In this document: positions 46,808 to 56,207 of the stretch, piece by piece
Layout of the letters: each line of letters begins with the position of its first letter
Position numbering within the stretch: position 1 is the stretch's first letter
From: Dyadobacter alkalitolerans DSM 23607
Lineage (GTDB): Bacteria > Bacteroidota > Bacteroidia > Cytophagales > Spirosomataceae
Reading direction: 5' to 3'
Length of the DNA: 64,000 bases
NCBI RefSeq assembly: GCF_000428845.1
Contig: NZ_AUAS01000007.1
Location: 62,001 to 126,000 of the forward strand
Program-made: the position numbers and the translations under genes
Notes under the pieces: generated by a model
Told to the model about the DNA's origin: nothing
The model's database searches: none
What the model saw: only the letters and a program-made list of their open reading frames with translations

Positions 46808-48865
46808 TTATTCGTTTGACACGTCTTTGCCTGCCTCTGCCAATTCTTCTTCTTTGTTGTCTTTTTCCAATGTATGTTTCACAACTTCCTCATGGATCGC
46901 TGCTTCTTCATTGGAACGACGGTTAATGTAGGCCTGATAGCTCGTTTCCTTCTCGTAAGGACGTTTTCCAATCAGTTTTTCAAGATCACTCTGGAACAAA
47001 ATCTCTTTTTCCAAAAGCTCTTTCGCCAACACTTCCAATTTGTCCCGTTTCTCGAATAACAGATTTTTAACAAACTGGTAAGCCTGATCGATCAGCTTTC
47101 TAACCTCTTCGTCAATAGCTTGTGACGTTGATTCGGAATATGGCTTCGTGAATGCATAATCGCTTTGTTTTGAATCGTAGTAAGAAATGTTTCCGATGCG
47201 CTCGTTCATTCCGTACATGGTTACCATGCTATACGCGACTTTCGTTACTCGTTCCAGGTCACTTAATGCACCGGTTGAGATCTTGCCGAATACCACATCT
47301 TCCGCAGCACGACCGCCTAATGTCATACACATTTCGTCAAACAGCTGTTCTGTACGATACAAATACTGTTCTCTCGGCAGATACTGGGCGTAACCCAATG
47401 CTGCTACACCACGGGGAACGATAGATACTTTAACCAATGGGTCAGCATGTTCCAGGAACCAGCCTGCCACCGCGTGACCTGCTTCATGATAAGCAACAAT
47501 TTCCTTTTCCTCAGGTGATATAAGCTTGTTTTTCTTTTCCAAACCACCGATAACCCGGTCCATAGCATCCTGGAAGTCCTGCATGGTTACTTCCTCACGG
47601 TTACGACGGGCTGCAATCAATGCCGCTTCATTACAAACGTTCGCTATTTCAGCGCCGGCAAAACCGGGTGTCTGAGAAGAAAGTTTTTGAATGTTAACGT
47701 CAGTCGACAATTTTAACGGTTTCAAATGCACTTTGAAAATCGCTTCGCGACCGATAACATCTGGCTTATCAACAGAGATCTGACGGTCAAAACGGCCTGG
47801 ACGAAGCAAAGCAGGGTCCAAAACATCAGGACGGTTGGTTGCTGCTACGATAATGATACCGGAATCGGTAGCAAAACCATCCATTTCAACCAGCAGCGAG
47901 TTTAATGTATTTTCACGTTCATCATTAGACCCTGGCATTGCACCACGTCCACGTGAACGGCCAACTGCGTCGATTTCATCAATAAAGATGATACAAGGCG
48001 CTTTTTCTTTTGCTTGCTTAAAAAGGTCACGAACACGCGCCGCACCCACACCTACGAACATTTCAACAAAGTCAGAACCGGACAGGGAGAAGAATGGAAC
48101 ACCAGCTTCACCGGCAACGGCCTTAGCCAACAATGTTTTACCAGTTCCCGGAGGTCCTACAAGCAATGCACCCTTTGGAATTTTAGCACCCAGCTTCTTG
48201 AATTTGTCCGGGCTTTGCAGATATTCAACGATCTCTTTGATCTCTTCTTTTGCTTCATCAAGGCCTGCAACGTCGTTAAAAGTAATTTTAACTTTGTTTT
48301 CAGCATCGAACAATGTAGCACGTGAACGACCAATGTTAAAGATCTGACCACCCGGACCAACACCGCCGGACATTCTGCCCAGAATGAAGTACATCACCAG
48401 GATCATGACAATGAAAAAGCCCCAGGTTCCGAGGAAACTGGTCCAGTCGTTGCGGGTATCCACTACAAACGGCACCTTGTCATCGTCAGGAATGCCTTCC
48501 TGCATTTTGTCGAAATCTTTCTTAAATGTTTCAGCGGACGTTACCTGGAACTGGTAATGAGAAACTGTCTCACCACCGAAGTAATTATTCTCCTTTGCAA
48601 CAACCTTGTATTTATCCTGTTTCAGCGCCTCAGCTTTCAGTGTAACCTCAACAGACTTGTCATTAACAATCGTTACCCTTTCGACTTCTTTGTCAGCCAT
48701 CATCTTCTCGAAACGCTTTTGCGTCGTCTCACGAATGGTTGAGGTTCGGTTGAGGTATGTTATTCCAAGTATAGTGGCAATCAGAGCAGCGATAATCCAG
48801 CCCTGATATCCTTTTTGGGGACTTTTAGGACTGAGAGGCCCTCTTTTGTTATCGTTTTCGGACAT
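46808..48865 (-). CDS. ftsH: ATP-dependent zinc metalloprotease FtsH
   Basis: The 685-residue membrane protease has two N-terminal helices (about 22-40 and 150-170) flanking a periplasmic domain. The AAA module has Walker A GPPGTGKT near residue 233, Walker [11 protein letters not shown] near 293 and the second region of homology near 340. The zinc site is [11 protein letters not shown] near residue 460. A charged glutamate- and lysine-rich tail ends the protein. It degrades misfolded membrane proteins and short-lived regulators. rsfS lies 72 bases upstream on the same strand. Confidence 0.97.
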   Translation of the reverse strand: MSENDNKRGPLSPKSPQKGYQGWIIAALIATILGITYLNRTSTIRETTQKRFEKMMADKEVERVTIVNDKSVEVTLKAEALKQDKYKVVAKENNYFGGETVSHYQFQVTSAETFKKDFDKMQEGIPDDDKVPFVVDTRNDWTSFLGTWGFFIVMILVMYFILGRMSGGVGPGGQIFNIGRSRATLFDAENKVKITFNDVAGLDEAKEEIKEIVEYLQSPDKFKKLGAKIPKGALLVGPPGTGKTLLAKAVAGEAGVPFFSLSGSDFVEMFVGVGAARVRDLFKQAKEKAPCIIFIDEIDAVGRSRGRGAMPGSNDERENTLNSLLVEMDGFATDSGIIIVAATNRPDVLDPALLRPGRFDRQISVDKPDVIGREAIFKVHLKPLKLSTDVNIQKLSSQTPGFAGAEIANVCNEAALIAARRNREEVTMQDFQDAMDRVIGGLEKKNKLISPEEKEIVAYHEAGHAVAGWFLEHADPLVKVSIVPRGVAALGYAQYLPREQYLYRTEQLFDEMCMTLGGRAAEDVVFGKISTGALSDLERVTKVAYSMVTMYGMNERIGNISYYDSKQSDYAFTKPYSESTSQAIDEEVRKLIDQAYQFVKNLLFEKRDKLEVLAKELLEKEILFQSDLEKLIGKRPYEKETSYQAYINRRSNEEAAIHEEVVKHTLEKDNKEEELAEAGKDVSNE

Positions 48866-48937
48866 TCTGTGTTTTTAATTAAGAGGAAATATAATAAACA
48901 ACATTCCGGTCCAGGCTAATGTTCACCTGCCGGTCAT

Positions 48938-49321
48938 TTATACCATGGAATCTTCCAGGTATGTTACCTCTGCATCTCCCCAAAGTTCTTCCAGATCATA
49001 ATGCTTGCGGCGATCTTTGTTGAATATGTGTGCGACAACGTCGACATAATCAATCAAAATCCACTCTCCATTCGCCTTTCCTTCCTTCTGCCAGGGTTCT
49101 GTTTTGGACATTTTATAAACTTCGTCTTCAACCGAATTGGCCAAAGCATCTATCTGCGTGTCGGAGTTACCCGAACAAATTACAAAAAAATCAGTGATTG
49201 AGTTTTTTACATTTCTGAGGTCAAGTATTGCGATGTCCAGGCCCTTCTTTTCTATCATTCCTTTTGCTACCAGCTCAGAGAGATCTTTTGAGGATAGTTC
49301 TTTATTTTTGCGTTCTTTCAT
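48938..49321 (-). CDS. rsfS: ribosomal silencing factor RsfS
   Basis: The 127-residue protein matches RsfS/YbeB/Iojap: KKGLDIAILDLRNV near residue 24, FFVICSGNSDTQIDALANSVE near 44, WILIDYVDVVAHIF near 86 and YDLEELWGDAE near 110. It binds ribosomal protein L14 and blocks subunit joining in starvation. It shares the strand and probably the transcript with ftsH, and diverges from birA by 44 bases. Confidence 0.95.
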   Translation of the reverse strand: MKERKNKELSSKDLSELVAKGMIEKKGLDIAILDLRNVKNSITDFFVICSGNSDTQIDALANSVEDEVYKMSKTEPWQKEGKANGEWILIDYVDVVAHIFNKDRRKHYDLEELWGDAEVTYLEDSMV

Positions 49322-49365
49322 TCGTAGTTAATTCCTTTTCTAAACCCTAAAGTAAAACAAAAAAA

Positions 49366-50133
49366 TTGTACAACTCTATACAGGATACCTTAATAATTGG
49401 TAAAAAAGTTATATATCTGCCAACTTGTCACTCTACAAACGACATAGCGGCTGAAATAGTGCACGCAGGGTTGTTCGATGAAGGGACGATTGTCATAACA
49501 GATAATCAGGTAAAAGGCAGGGGGCAGAGGGGTACAGAATGGGTTGCAGATCCGGGTCAGAATCTTACATTTTCCGTCATTTTAACGCCCGGTTTCCTGC
49601 CGGTAGGAGACCAGTTTTTATTAAGCCAGACAGTCGCATTGGGAATCCGCGCTTATGCTGCATTATACGTAAATGACGCCAAAGTGAAATGGCCGAACGA
49701 TGTGCATGTGAATGGTAAAAAAGTGAGCGGCGTCCTGATCGAAAATTCTATTCAGGGAAGCAAAATTGGCAGCTCAATTATAGGGATAGGCGTGAACATT
49801 AACCAGGCTGCATTCACAACTTCCTACGCAACGTCTATTAGCAGGGAAACAGGCCGGCGGTTTGTGCTCAGCGCAGAGTTCCACAAGCTGCTTCGCTGCC
49901 TGGACCATTCCTATGCCAATTTGAAATCCAAAACATTACATGATCGTATCCGTAAAGATTATTTGACAAACCTGTTCGGATACAATCATGCTGTTCGGTT
50001 TAAATATCAGGACCGTGTTCTCGAAGGCACGGTAAGCCGCGTTACTTTGCAGGGAAAGCTGGTTTTAAACCTTCTTTCCGAAAGCGGCATGCTGGAAGTG
50101 GGGCTGAAAGAAATAGAATGGCTGAAAGATTAG
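49366..50133 (+). CDS. birA: biotin-[acetyl-CoA-carboxylase] ligase
   Basis: The 255-residue enzyme attaches biotin to the carboxyl carrier protein. Visible motifs are STNDIAAEIV near residue 23, GRGQRGTEWVADPGQNLTFSV near 51 (biotinyl-AMP loop) and KWPNDVHVNGKKVSGVLIE near 105. It lacks the N-terminal DNA-binding domain, so it is the monofunctional type. The start is TTG at 49366, since no ATG precedes the conserved region at a suitable place. Its 3' end nearly touches the convergent TMEM220-like gene. Confidence 0.92.
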   Translation: MYNSIQDTLIIGKKVIYLPTCHSTNDIAAEIVHAGLFDEGTIVITDNQVKGRGQRGTEWVADPGQNLTFSVILTPGFLPVGDQFLLSQTVALGIRAYAALYVNDAKVKWPNDVHVNGKKVSGVLIENSIQGSKIGSSIIGIGVNINQAAFTTSYATSISRETGRRFVLSAEFHKLLRCLDHSYANLKSKTLHDRIRKDYLTNLFGYNHAVRFKYQDRVLEGTVSRVTLQGKLVLNLLSESGMLEVGLKEIEWLKD

Positions 50134-50134
50134 A

Positions 50135-50464
50135 TCAGCCCCATTTGCCTATCACAATCATCACAATAGTACAAATTCCCAAACCGAGCGACTCTCTTGC
50201 GAGTTCAATGTTGAGGCTTCGCATGGCAGTTTCTCCAAAGAATACCCCTTCAAATTCCGGCGGCCATTGCAGCACAGCCGCGACCAAATACCCCGCACCA
50301 AGCGCATAAAACACCCAACTAGGCCACAGTTCGCGAATGCTCATAAAGCATGCAAGTGCCGCAAAACTGTAAATAGCAATCCATAAGCCCGAATCGGGGT
50401 CGTTAAGCTGTAAATAAGCAAAAGCGATGAACAGTATTCCGGAAGCAATCTTAAAAAGTCTCAT
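50135..50464 (-). CDS. TMEM220-like small membrane protein
   Basis: The 109-residue protein has four hydrophobic helices and the opening YLQLNDPDSGLWIAIY near residue 17, which is the hallmark of the transmembrane 220 family. The family has no known function. It is the second gene after the TPR protein on the minus strand, 23 bases apart. Confidence 0.78.
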   Translation of the reverse strand: MRLFKIASGILFIAFAYLQLNDPDSGLWIAIYSFAALACFMSIRELWPSWVFYALGAGYLVAAVLQWPPEFEGVFFGETAMRSLNIELARESLGLGICTIVMIVIGKWG

Positions 50465-50487
50465 ATCGAAGTGGGGTTAGATTGGTT

Positions 50488-51189
50488 TTATTTACAAAAT
50501 TGCGCCAGCGCATTGGCAGCATCCGAGTAACCAACATTAAGGGCTTGTTTCAAATTCGTACAGCCCAAATCCTTTTCACCATCATTCCATTGCGCAAGGC
50601 CGAGCCCATAAAATGCTTTGCCATAAGCCGCGTCCAAACGTACGGTTTGGCGAAAGGCCAGCGTGGCTTTCTTGTAGTCTTTGTTGCGATAGTAAGTGTT
50701 TCCGAGGTTATACCAGGCCATTTTATTGTTGTCGTCCAGTTTGGTGGCTTTCTCAAAGTCAGCGATGGCTTCGGTGGGTTTTTCCATCAGCACCAATAAC
50801 TGACCGCGGTTAAGGAAGACGTCGGCGGTGTCCGGTGCGAGTTCGGCTGATTTGTTGTAATCTGCAAATGCGGAATCCAGCTTGTTCTCATCTGTGTAAA
50901 GCAGCGCACGGTTAAAATAGGGTCGGTAGGAGGTTGGTTTTATTTTGATTGCCTGGCCAAAGTCCAGGAGTGCGCTTGGATATTCTTTCAGTTCGTAAAA
51001 AGCAACGCCCCGTAAATTAAATGCATCAGCGTTCGCATCGTCTTTTTCAATGGCTTTGTTGATGAACTCAATGGCCTCGCGGGTCTTGCCCTGTTGCATT
51101 AATTCTTTCCCTTTTTGCAAAAAAGCATCAGAAGATTGGGCACATGAGACACATAAATAAAGGAAAAATAAAAAAAAATAACGCGGCAT
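50488..51189 (-). CDS. TPR repeat lipoprotein
   Basis: The 233-residue protein has a short hydrophobic signal ending at a cysteine (VSC, residue 16), a possible though atypical lipobox. At least five tetratricopeptide repeats follow from residue 25 to about 225 (for example ADAFNLRGVAFYELKEYPSA and KMAWYNLGNTYYRNKDYKKA). TPR proteins of this kind serve as periplasmic scaffolds. No partner is evident. It is transcribed with the TMEM220-like gene. Confidence 0.78.
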   Translation of the reverse strand: MPRYFFLFFLYLCVSCAQSSDAFLQKGKELMQQGKTREAIEFINKAIEKDDANADAFNLRGVAFYELKEYPSALLDFGQAIKIKPTSYRPYFNRALLYTDENKLDSAFADYNKSAELAPDTADVFLNRGQLLVLMEKPTEAIADFEKATKLDDNNKMAWYNLGNTYYRNKDYKKATLAFRQTVRLDAAYGKAFYGLGLAQWNDGEKDLGCTNLKQALNVGYSDAANALAQFCK

Positions 51190-51270
51190 AACTGTTCATT
51201 TCTAATTGATTCGCACAAAAGTAAGCCCAAACGTTAAATGAATGTTTTCTTTTTGTCAATAAAATGTCTT

Positions 51271-51278
51271 TATCTTTG
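51271..51278 (+). promoter_or_regulatory. -7 box of the SRP RNA promoter
   Basis: TATCTTTG fits TAnnTTTG and lies just before the RNA. TTTG at 51252-51255 is a possible -33 element, though the 15-base spacer is short. Confidence 0.5.
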
Positions 51279-51281
51279 CAC

Positions 51282-51376
51282 CTGGCAAATCGGAACTACC
51301 AGCTCCTTCCGAATCCCCCAGGTCCTGACGGAAGCAAGGGTAGGTGGTCGATGCGGTGAGATTCTCGGTTTGCCTT
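51282..51376 (+). ncRNA. ffs: signal recognition particle RNA, small bacterial type
   Basis: The region contains the conserved SRP core: GGTCCTGACGGAAGCAAGGG at 51321-51340 includes the GGAA-type tetraloop and asymmetric internal loop bound by Ffh. The ends GGCAAA (51284-51289) and TTTGCC (51369-51374) pair to close a long hairpin, and a run of T from 51375 terminates it. A -7 box lies immediately upstream. The RNA guides ribosomes making membrane proteins to the membrane with Ffh. Exact ends are approximate. Confidence 0.87.
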
Positions 51377-51412
51377 TTTTTATGTCCTTTCGGTTCTATT
51401 CTCCTCTTTCTT

Positions 51413-51442
51413 TTTGCTTTTGACCAGGGTTTTCTACTTTTG
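51413..51442 (+). promoter_or_regulatory. putative Bacteroidota promoter of the aldolase gene
   Basis: TTTG at 51413-51416 and TACTTTTG at 51435-51442 match the -33 and -7 elements with an 18-base spacer. The ATG is 30 bases downstream of the -7 box. Confidence 0.6.
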
Positions 51443-51471
51443 TGGAATATTCTAACCAATAAATTCCCGTT

Positions 51472-52134
51472 ATGAAATTTTTTATTGATACTGCTAACCT
51501 GGCAGAAATTCAGGAAGCACAGGCACTTGGTGTTTTGGACGGCGTTACTACCAACCCATCGTTAATGGCGAAGGAAGGAATTACGGGCAGAGACAACATC
51601 ATGCGCCACTATAAAGCAATCTGTGACATTGTGGATGGGGATGTGAGTGCGGAAGTTATTTCAATCGATTTGGCTGGAATGATCCGTGAAGGTGAAGAAT
51701 TGATCGAGATCGACGACAAAATCGTTGTGAAGATCCCTATGACGAAAGAAGGCGTTAAAGCTTTGAAATATTTCTCAGGCAAAGGTGTTCGTACCAACTG
51801 TACATTGATTTTCTCCGCAGGGCAGGCTCTTTTGGCTGCAAAAGCAGGTGCAACATATGTTTCTCCATTCATCGGTCGTCTTGATGATATTTCAACTGAC
51901 GGTATCGCGTTGATCGAGCAGATTCTTTTGATTTACAGAAATTACGGTTTTGATACACAAGTTCTGGCGGCATCTGTTCGTCACCCAATGCACATTATCC
52001 AGTGCGCAGAAGTAGGTGCAGATGTTATGACAGGTCCTTTGAGCGCGATGGAAGCATTGCTGAAACACCCGCTTACAGACATCGGACTGGAAAAATTCCT
52101 TGCTGACTACAAAAAAGGAAATCCAAATACCTAA
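51472..52134 (+). CDS. fsa: fructose-6-phosphate aldolase / transaldolase-like
   Basis: The 220-residue enzyme is the short type of transaldolase. [13 protein letters not shown] opens the protein, [10 protein letters not shown] lies near residue 24, the Schiff-base lysine is in VKIPMTKEG near residue 86, and [29 protein letters not shown] near 110-138 is the family core. Whether it acts as fructose-6-phosphate aldolase or transaldolase cannot be told from sequence alone. ftsE follows 6 bases later. Confidence 0.93.
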   Translation: MKFFIDTANLAEIQEAQALGVLDGVTTNPSLMAKEGITGRDNIMRHYKAICDIVDGDVSAEVISIDLAGMIREGEELIEIDDKIVVKIPMTKEGVKALKYFSGKGVRTNCTLIFSAGQALLAAKAGATYVSPFIGRLDDISTDGIALIEQILLIYRNYGFDTQVLAASVRHPMHIIQCAEVGADVMTGPLSAMEALLKHPLTDIGLEKFLADYKKGNPNT

Positions 52135-52140
52135 TTTTTT

Positions 52141-52818
52141 ATGACAGAGTCAACAGAGCCAATTATCATACTGGATCGAGCAGATATTTATCAGGGTGAG
52201 CGGCCTGTTTTAAACGATGTACATTTTGAAATAAAAAACGGTGAGTTCGTCTACATGATCGGACGGACCGGAAGCGGGAAAAGTTCTCTTTTGAAGACGT
52301 TGTACGCAGATTTGTGGCTGCATACGGGATCTGCCAAAGTGGCTGGTTATGAGCTGCACAACATTAAGCGATCAGATATTCCGTTTCTCCGCCGTAAAAT
52401 AGGCATTGTTTTTCAGGACTTTCAGTTGCTTTCCGATCGCTCTGTTGAGGATAACCTGTCATTTGTTTTAAAAGCGACTGGCTGGGACGATAAGGGCAAA
52501 ATCTCAAAGCGTATTGCTGAGGTTTTGATGCAGGTAGGACTGGGAACTGCACAGAAAAGAATGCCTCACCAGCTCTCGGGTGGTGAACAGCAGCGGGTCG
52601 TAATTGCCCGCGCCATGCTGAACGAGCCGCGGATACTGATCGCCGATGAGCCCACGGGTAATCTTGATCCGGAAGTCGCGGAGCAGATTATGCAGGTTTT
52701 CAAGACGATAAACAATGCTGGCGTAGCCATTCTGATGGCAACCCATAACCACGAATTCCTGAGGAAATTCCCGGCGCGTGTTTTGAAATGCGAGAACGGA
52801 AGTGTTATAGAAGGCTGA
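52141..52818 (+). CDS. ftsE: cell division ATP-binding protein FtsE
   Basis: The 225-residue ABC ATPase has Walker A GRTGSGKSS near residue 41, the Q-loop FQDFQLL near 91, the signature LSGGEQQR near 144 and Walker B ILIADEPTGNLD near 165. With FtsX it forms the complex that controls peptidoglycan hydrolases in division. ftsX is not adjacent here. The spacing to fsa (6 bases) suggests a shared transcript, and a hairpin follows. Confidence 0.9.
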   Translation: MTESTEPIIILDRADIYQGERPVLNDVHFEIKNGEFVYMIGRTGSGKSSLLKTLYADLWLHTGSAKVAGYELHNIKRSDIPFLRRKIGIVFQDFQLLSDRSVEDNLSFVLKATGWDDKGKISKRIAEVLMQVGLGTAQKRMPHQLSGGEQQRVVIARAMLNEPRILIADEPTGNLDPEVAEQIMQVFKTINNAGVAILMATHNHEFLRKFPARVLKCENGSVIEG

Positions 52819-52840
52819 TTTAAATAAGCCTGTAAAAGGA

Positions 52841-52877
52841 AAAGCATCCTGTCGAGCGACGGGATGCTTTACTTTTT
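52841..52877. terminator. bidirectional terminator between ftsE and porX
   Basis: AAAGCATCCTGTCG and CGACGGGATGCTTT form a 14-base stem with one G-U pair (52841-52870), followed by CTTTTTT-like T run. It serves both ftsE and, from the other side, the convergent porX gene. Confidence 0.85.
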
Positions 52878-52892
52878 TATATGAACCTTAAA

Positions 52893-54461
52893 TTACTTTG
52901 CAGTTAAATCAATGATCGGAATGATCATTTCTTCCAGCGACACGCCTCCGTGCTGGAATGTATCCCTGTACAAATTCACGTATTGATTGTAATTGTTCGG
53001 GTAAGCAAAGAAATAATCTTCCTTGGTAAACACGTAAGATGTAGAAACGTGTGGTTTTGGAAGGAAAATTCTTTCAGGCTTGCGGCATACCATCAGATTT
53101 TTATCATCAAAGCCCAGATTCTTCCCGTGTTTGTAACGGAGGTTCGTATTCGTCTCACGGTAACCAATGATTTTCACCGGTTTCTGAACGCGGATCATTC
53201 CGTGGTCCGTAGTCAGGATTAGTCTGCATTTCTTCTCCGCCACCTTTTTAATGAAGTCCAAAAGCGGAGAATGCTGGAACCAGGATTTCGTGATGGACCT
53301 GTAAGCAGCCTCATCCGGTGCCAGCTCCTTGATCATCTGCACGTCCGTCCGCGCATGTGAAAGCATATCCACAAAGTTGTACACAACCACATTCAGCTGG
53401 TTATTCAGCATATTATTGAAGTTGTCTATCAATGCTTTGCCCTGGTTGGCATTCAGGATTTTGTGATATGAGCTTTTTACATTATTAAGGTGATTCATTT
53501 CCAGCTGCTTTTGCAGGAAATCATGCTCATGATTATTCAATCCCTCTTCACCTTCGGGTGTATTTTCATCACTTACCCACCATTGCGGATGCTTACGCTC
53601 CATTTCGCTCGGCATAAGGCCTGAAAAAATCGCATTACGGGCATATCCGGTCGTAGTCGGCAGGATGGAATAGTAGGAAGACTCTTCTTCAATGTTGAAA
53701 TATTCCTGCAAAATCGGCTGGATCATTTTCCATTGGTCATAACGGAAATTATCGATCAGCAGGAAAAACAATGGCTCATCAGATCCTTTCAGATGCGGGA
53801 AAACCTTTTGTTTCATCAATTGATGTGACAAAATAGGCTTATCCGAACGCGGATCGTTCAGCCATTCTTCGTATTCGTCTTCAATAAACTTGCAGAAATT
53901 AGCATTCGCCTCGCTTTTTTGCATGCTGAAAACCTCTGCCATACCTTGGTCTTCGGAACTTTCAAGTTCCAATTCCCAGTATATCAGCTTTTTATAAATA
54001 TCCGCCCATTCTTCATGTCCGATCCGGTCCTGATATTGCATCGCGAGATTACGGAATTCCTGCTGGTAACTTAATGTCGTTTTTTCAGTTACAAGCCTTT
54101 TATTGTCCAGGATCTTCTTTACAGAAAGTAATATTTGGTTGGGATTCAGTGGTTTGATCAAATAGTCATCGATTTTGGAACCGATGGCATCTTCCATAAT
54201 ATGCTCTTCCTCACTCTTTGTAATCATCACAACAGGCAAATTCGGCTGTTGCTGTTTTATTTGTGCCAACGTTTCGAGGCCCGTCATACCAGGCATCATC
54301 TCATCTAAAAAAACAATGTCAAACCGGTCATTTTCAATGCGGTCCAATGCATCGGCGCCGCTGTTCACAGGCGTAACACTGTAACCTTTATTGGTTAAAA
54401 ACATGATATGTGGTTTGAGAAGATCTATTTCGTCATCGGCCCAAAGAATGTTATATTGCAT
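52893..54461 (-). CDS. porX: type IX secretion response regulator PorX
   Basis: The 522-residue protein has a CheY-like receiver (about 1-125) with acidic cluster WADDE and the phospho-acceptor aspartate in VFLDEMMPG near residue 52. The rest is a PglZ-type alkaline phosphatase-superfamily domain, with LLIDNFRYDQW near 218 and TTDHGM near 419 as metal-site motifs. This receiver-PglZ combination is the signature of PorX, the response regulator that with PorY controls type IX secretion genes and has phosphodiesterase activity. porY is not in the window. The gene stands alone. Confidence 0.92.
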   Translation of the reverse strand: MQYNILWADDEIDLLKPHIMFLTNKGYSVTPVNSGADALDRIENDRFDIVFLDEMMPGMTGLETLAQIKQQQPNLPVVMITKSEEEHIMEDAIGSKIDDYLIKPLNPNQILLSVKKILDNKRLVTEKTTLSYQQEFRNLAMQYQDRIGHEEWADIYKKLIYWELELESSEDQGMAEVFSMQKSEANANFCKFIEDEYEEWLNDPRSDKPILSHQLMKQKVFPHLKGSDEPLFFLLIDNFRYDQWKMIQPILQEYFNIEEESSYYSILPTTTGYARNAIFSGLMPSEMERKHPQWWVSDENTPEGEEGLNNHEHDFLQKQLEMNHLNNVKSSYHKILNANQGKALIDNFNNMLNNQLNVVVYNFVDMLSHARTDVQMIKELAPDEAAYRSITKSWFQHSPLLDFIKKVAEKKCRLILTTDHGMIRVQKPVKIIGYRETNTNLRYKHGKNLGFDDKNLMVCRKPERIFLPKPHVSTSYVFTKEDYFFAYPNNYNQYVNLYRDTFQHGGVSLEEMIIPIIDLTAK

Positions 54462-54620
54462 AGATACGTTTTTTCAATTGTTGTTAATAAAATCACTACA
54501 AGGGTAACGCCCCAGTTTGAACGGGTCGTATAAAAATACCCATTTTAACGTTTTTTAAGAGAATAGAATCTGAAAGCGCGTTGCTGAAAAAGTTACAAAT
54601 AGCGTTCCAGATGGCGAAAT

Positions 54621-55361
54621 TTAAAGTAAAAACTTTCTGCTTACACGAATCAGGTCCTCCGGCGTATCCACGCCATGAGAGTCATCGGAAGTGATCACCG
54701 CTTTGATTGCATAACCATTTTCCAGCCACCGAAGCTGCTCCAATGCTTCTGCTTTTTCGAGTGAGGAAACGGGTAGTTTAGTGATTTCCGCAAGGACGTC
54801 CGCTCGGTAAGCGTAGATACCTATATGTTTGTAAAATGTGTGAGCGCCAAGCCATTGTCCCGATTCCGGGTTGCGTAAATAAGGGATTGTTTGTCTGCTG
54901 AAATACAGGACTTCGTTGCGCTTGTTGAGAACGGCTTTGGGTACATTGTGGTTGAAAAGTATTTCATCGCTGTCAATCACTTTGACAAGCGTTGCGAGCT
55001 CCACATTACCATTCAATGCTTCTGCCAGATTATCAATGGGTTCCGGGCTGATAAATGGCTCGTCGCCCTGGATGTTGATCACATATTCGTATACGCCGTC
55101 CGTTTTGGAAAGTGCTTCGAAACAACGGTCTGTCCCGCTCTGGTGAGCACTGTCCGTCATAATGGCCTTGCCGCCGAAATCCACAACGTGGTTGAAGATT
55201 CTTTCGTCATCCGTTGCAACAATTACCTGGTCGAGTTGTGTAGCTTTGGATGATTGTTCATAAACCCGCTGGATCATGCTTTTTCCTCCTATATCAACCA
55301 ATGCTTTGGCTGGAAAACGGGTGGAAGCGTAGCGGGCAGGGATTATTCCTAATATTCGCAC
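54621..55361 (-). CDS. kdsB: 3-deoxy-manno-octulosonate cytidylyltransferase
   Basis: The protein of 246 residues activates Kdo as CMP-Kdo for lipid A core synthesis. IIPARYASTRFPAKAL near residue 6, QVIVATDDERI near 47, HQSGTDRCFEA near 73 and INIQGDEPFI near 94 are the family motifs. The GTG at 55361 gives the usual length; an open frame continuing to 55436 would overlap the divergent DUF4905 gene and adds no family similarity. The outer membrane is therefore of the lipopolysaccharide type. Confidence 0.92.
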   Translation of the reverse strand: MRILGIIPARYASTRFPAKALVDIGGKSMIQRVYEQSSKATQLDQVIVATDDERIFNHVVDFGGKAIMTDSAHQSGTDRCFEALSKTDGVYEYVINIQGDEPFISPEPIDNLAEALNGNVELATLVKVIDSDEILFNHNVPKAVLNKRNEVLYFSRQTIPYLRNPESGQWLGAHTFYKHIGIYAYRADVLAEITKLPVSSLEKAEALEQLRWLENGYAIKAVITSDDSHGVDTPEDLIRVSRKFLL

Positions 55362-55391
55362 GAGGTCGGTTGGTCTATATTTTGTTGAATT

Positions 55392-56204
55392 TTGTTTCAA
55401 AATAAAGCTAAAAAATTGCAAAAGGTCTTTTCTCAACGGTTTTTACAAAATATCTGGCGGATTTTACCAAACGCCGATCCGGACAGTGATCTCTGGGTGG
55501 TGGAATTGCGCGACACGACATTGAAAAAAGTGTCATTCTCTGTCATTGATACGGCGCAGATGACACAACTGTGGCATCATTCGCCCGACGAAGCCGATTG
55601 GTGGAGCTCCCTGACCGCATTTTCCCAAAACAGCATTTTCCTGCACAATTATCGCTATCCGGATGTTCCCGAACCCACCGACTTACTGGCATTCTCAGCC
55701 ACCGACGGCCATTTTCGGTGGGCGTTACCCGGACATTTAATGGTAAAACAGCTGGATTCCAGGCATATAGAAGTCGCAACCAAGTCGGGAGAGCAGTTTG
55801 TTCATAAAGAATGTGATGTGGAAACAGCTGCAACCGCGTCGATGAAAGAAAATTATGGGCCGCAAATGGAAAAAGTAATTTTACAGGAACCGGTTCGTTA
55901 CAGGAAGGACAGCGTTTATTTCCAAAAGCTGGCCTCATTTATCCGTGAAATAACCAACGGGCATGAAGCCGTAACGATTGATTATTTGGAGAAAAGACCC
56001 TATATAATGTTTTCTTATTATATTTACGATCAGGATAAATCAGTTCAATACCTCCTCATTGTGACCGATCAAAGGCAGTTGGTTTTACATGAACAACTAT
56101 CCGAAGAACGCGAAGGAATGGGCCGCTCAACGATGATGTTAAAAGCATCTACATTGGTTTATCTTAAAAATAACAACGAGTTTTCGAGTCTAACACTTTC
56201 ATAA
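55392..56204 (+). CDS. DUF4905 domain protein
   Basis: The 270-residue protein resembles the DUF4905 family of Bacteroidota, with WVVELRDTTLKKVSF near residue 35 and WWSSLTAFSQNSIFLHNY and GHFRWALPGHL further on, giving a beta-propeller-like look. No signal peptide is visible. The start TTG at 55392 is uncertain; another TTG lies at 55416. The family function is unknown. It is 3 bases upstream of the LysM protein gene, so the two are probably co-expressed. Confidence 0.65.
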   Translation: MFQNKAKKLQKVFSQRFLQNIWRILPNADPDSDLWVVELRDTTLKKVSFSVIDTAQMTQLWHHSPDEADWWSSLTAFSQNSIFLHNYRYPDVPEPTDLLAFSATDGHFRWALPGHLMVKQLDSRHIEVATKSGEQFVHKECDVETAATASMKENYGPQMEKVILQEPVRYRKDSVYFQKLASFIREITNGHEAVTIDYLEKRPYIMFSYYIYDQDKSVQYLLIVTDQRQLVLHEQLSEEREGMGRSTMMLKASTLVYLKNNNEFSSLTLS

Positions 56205-56207
56205 TAA

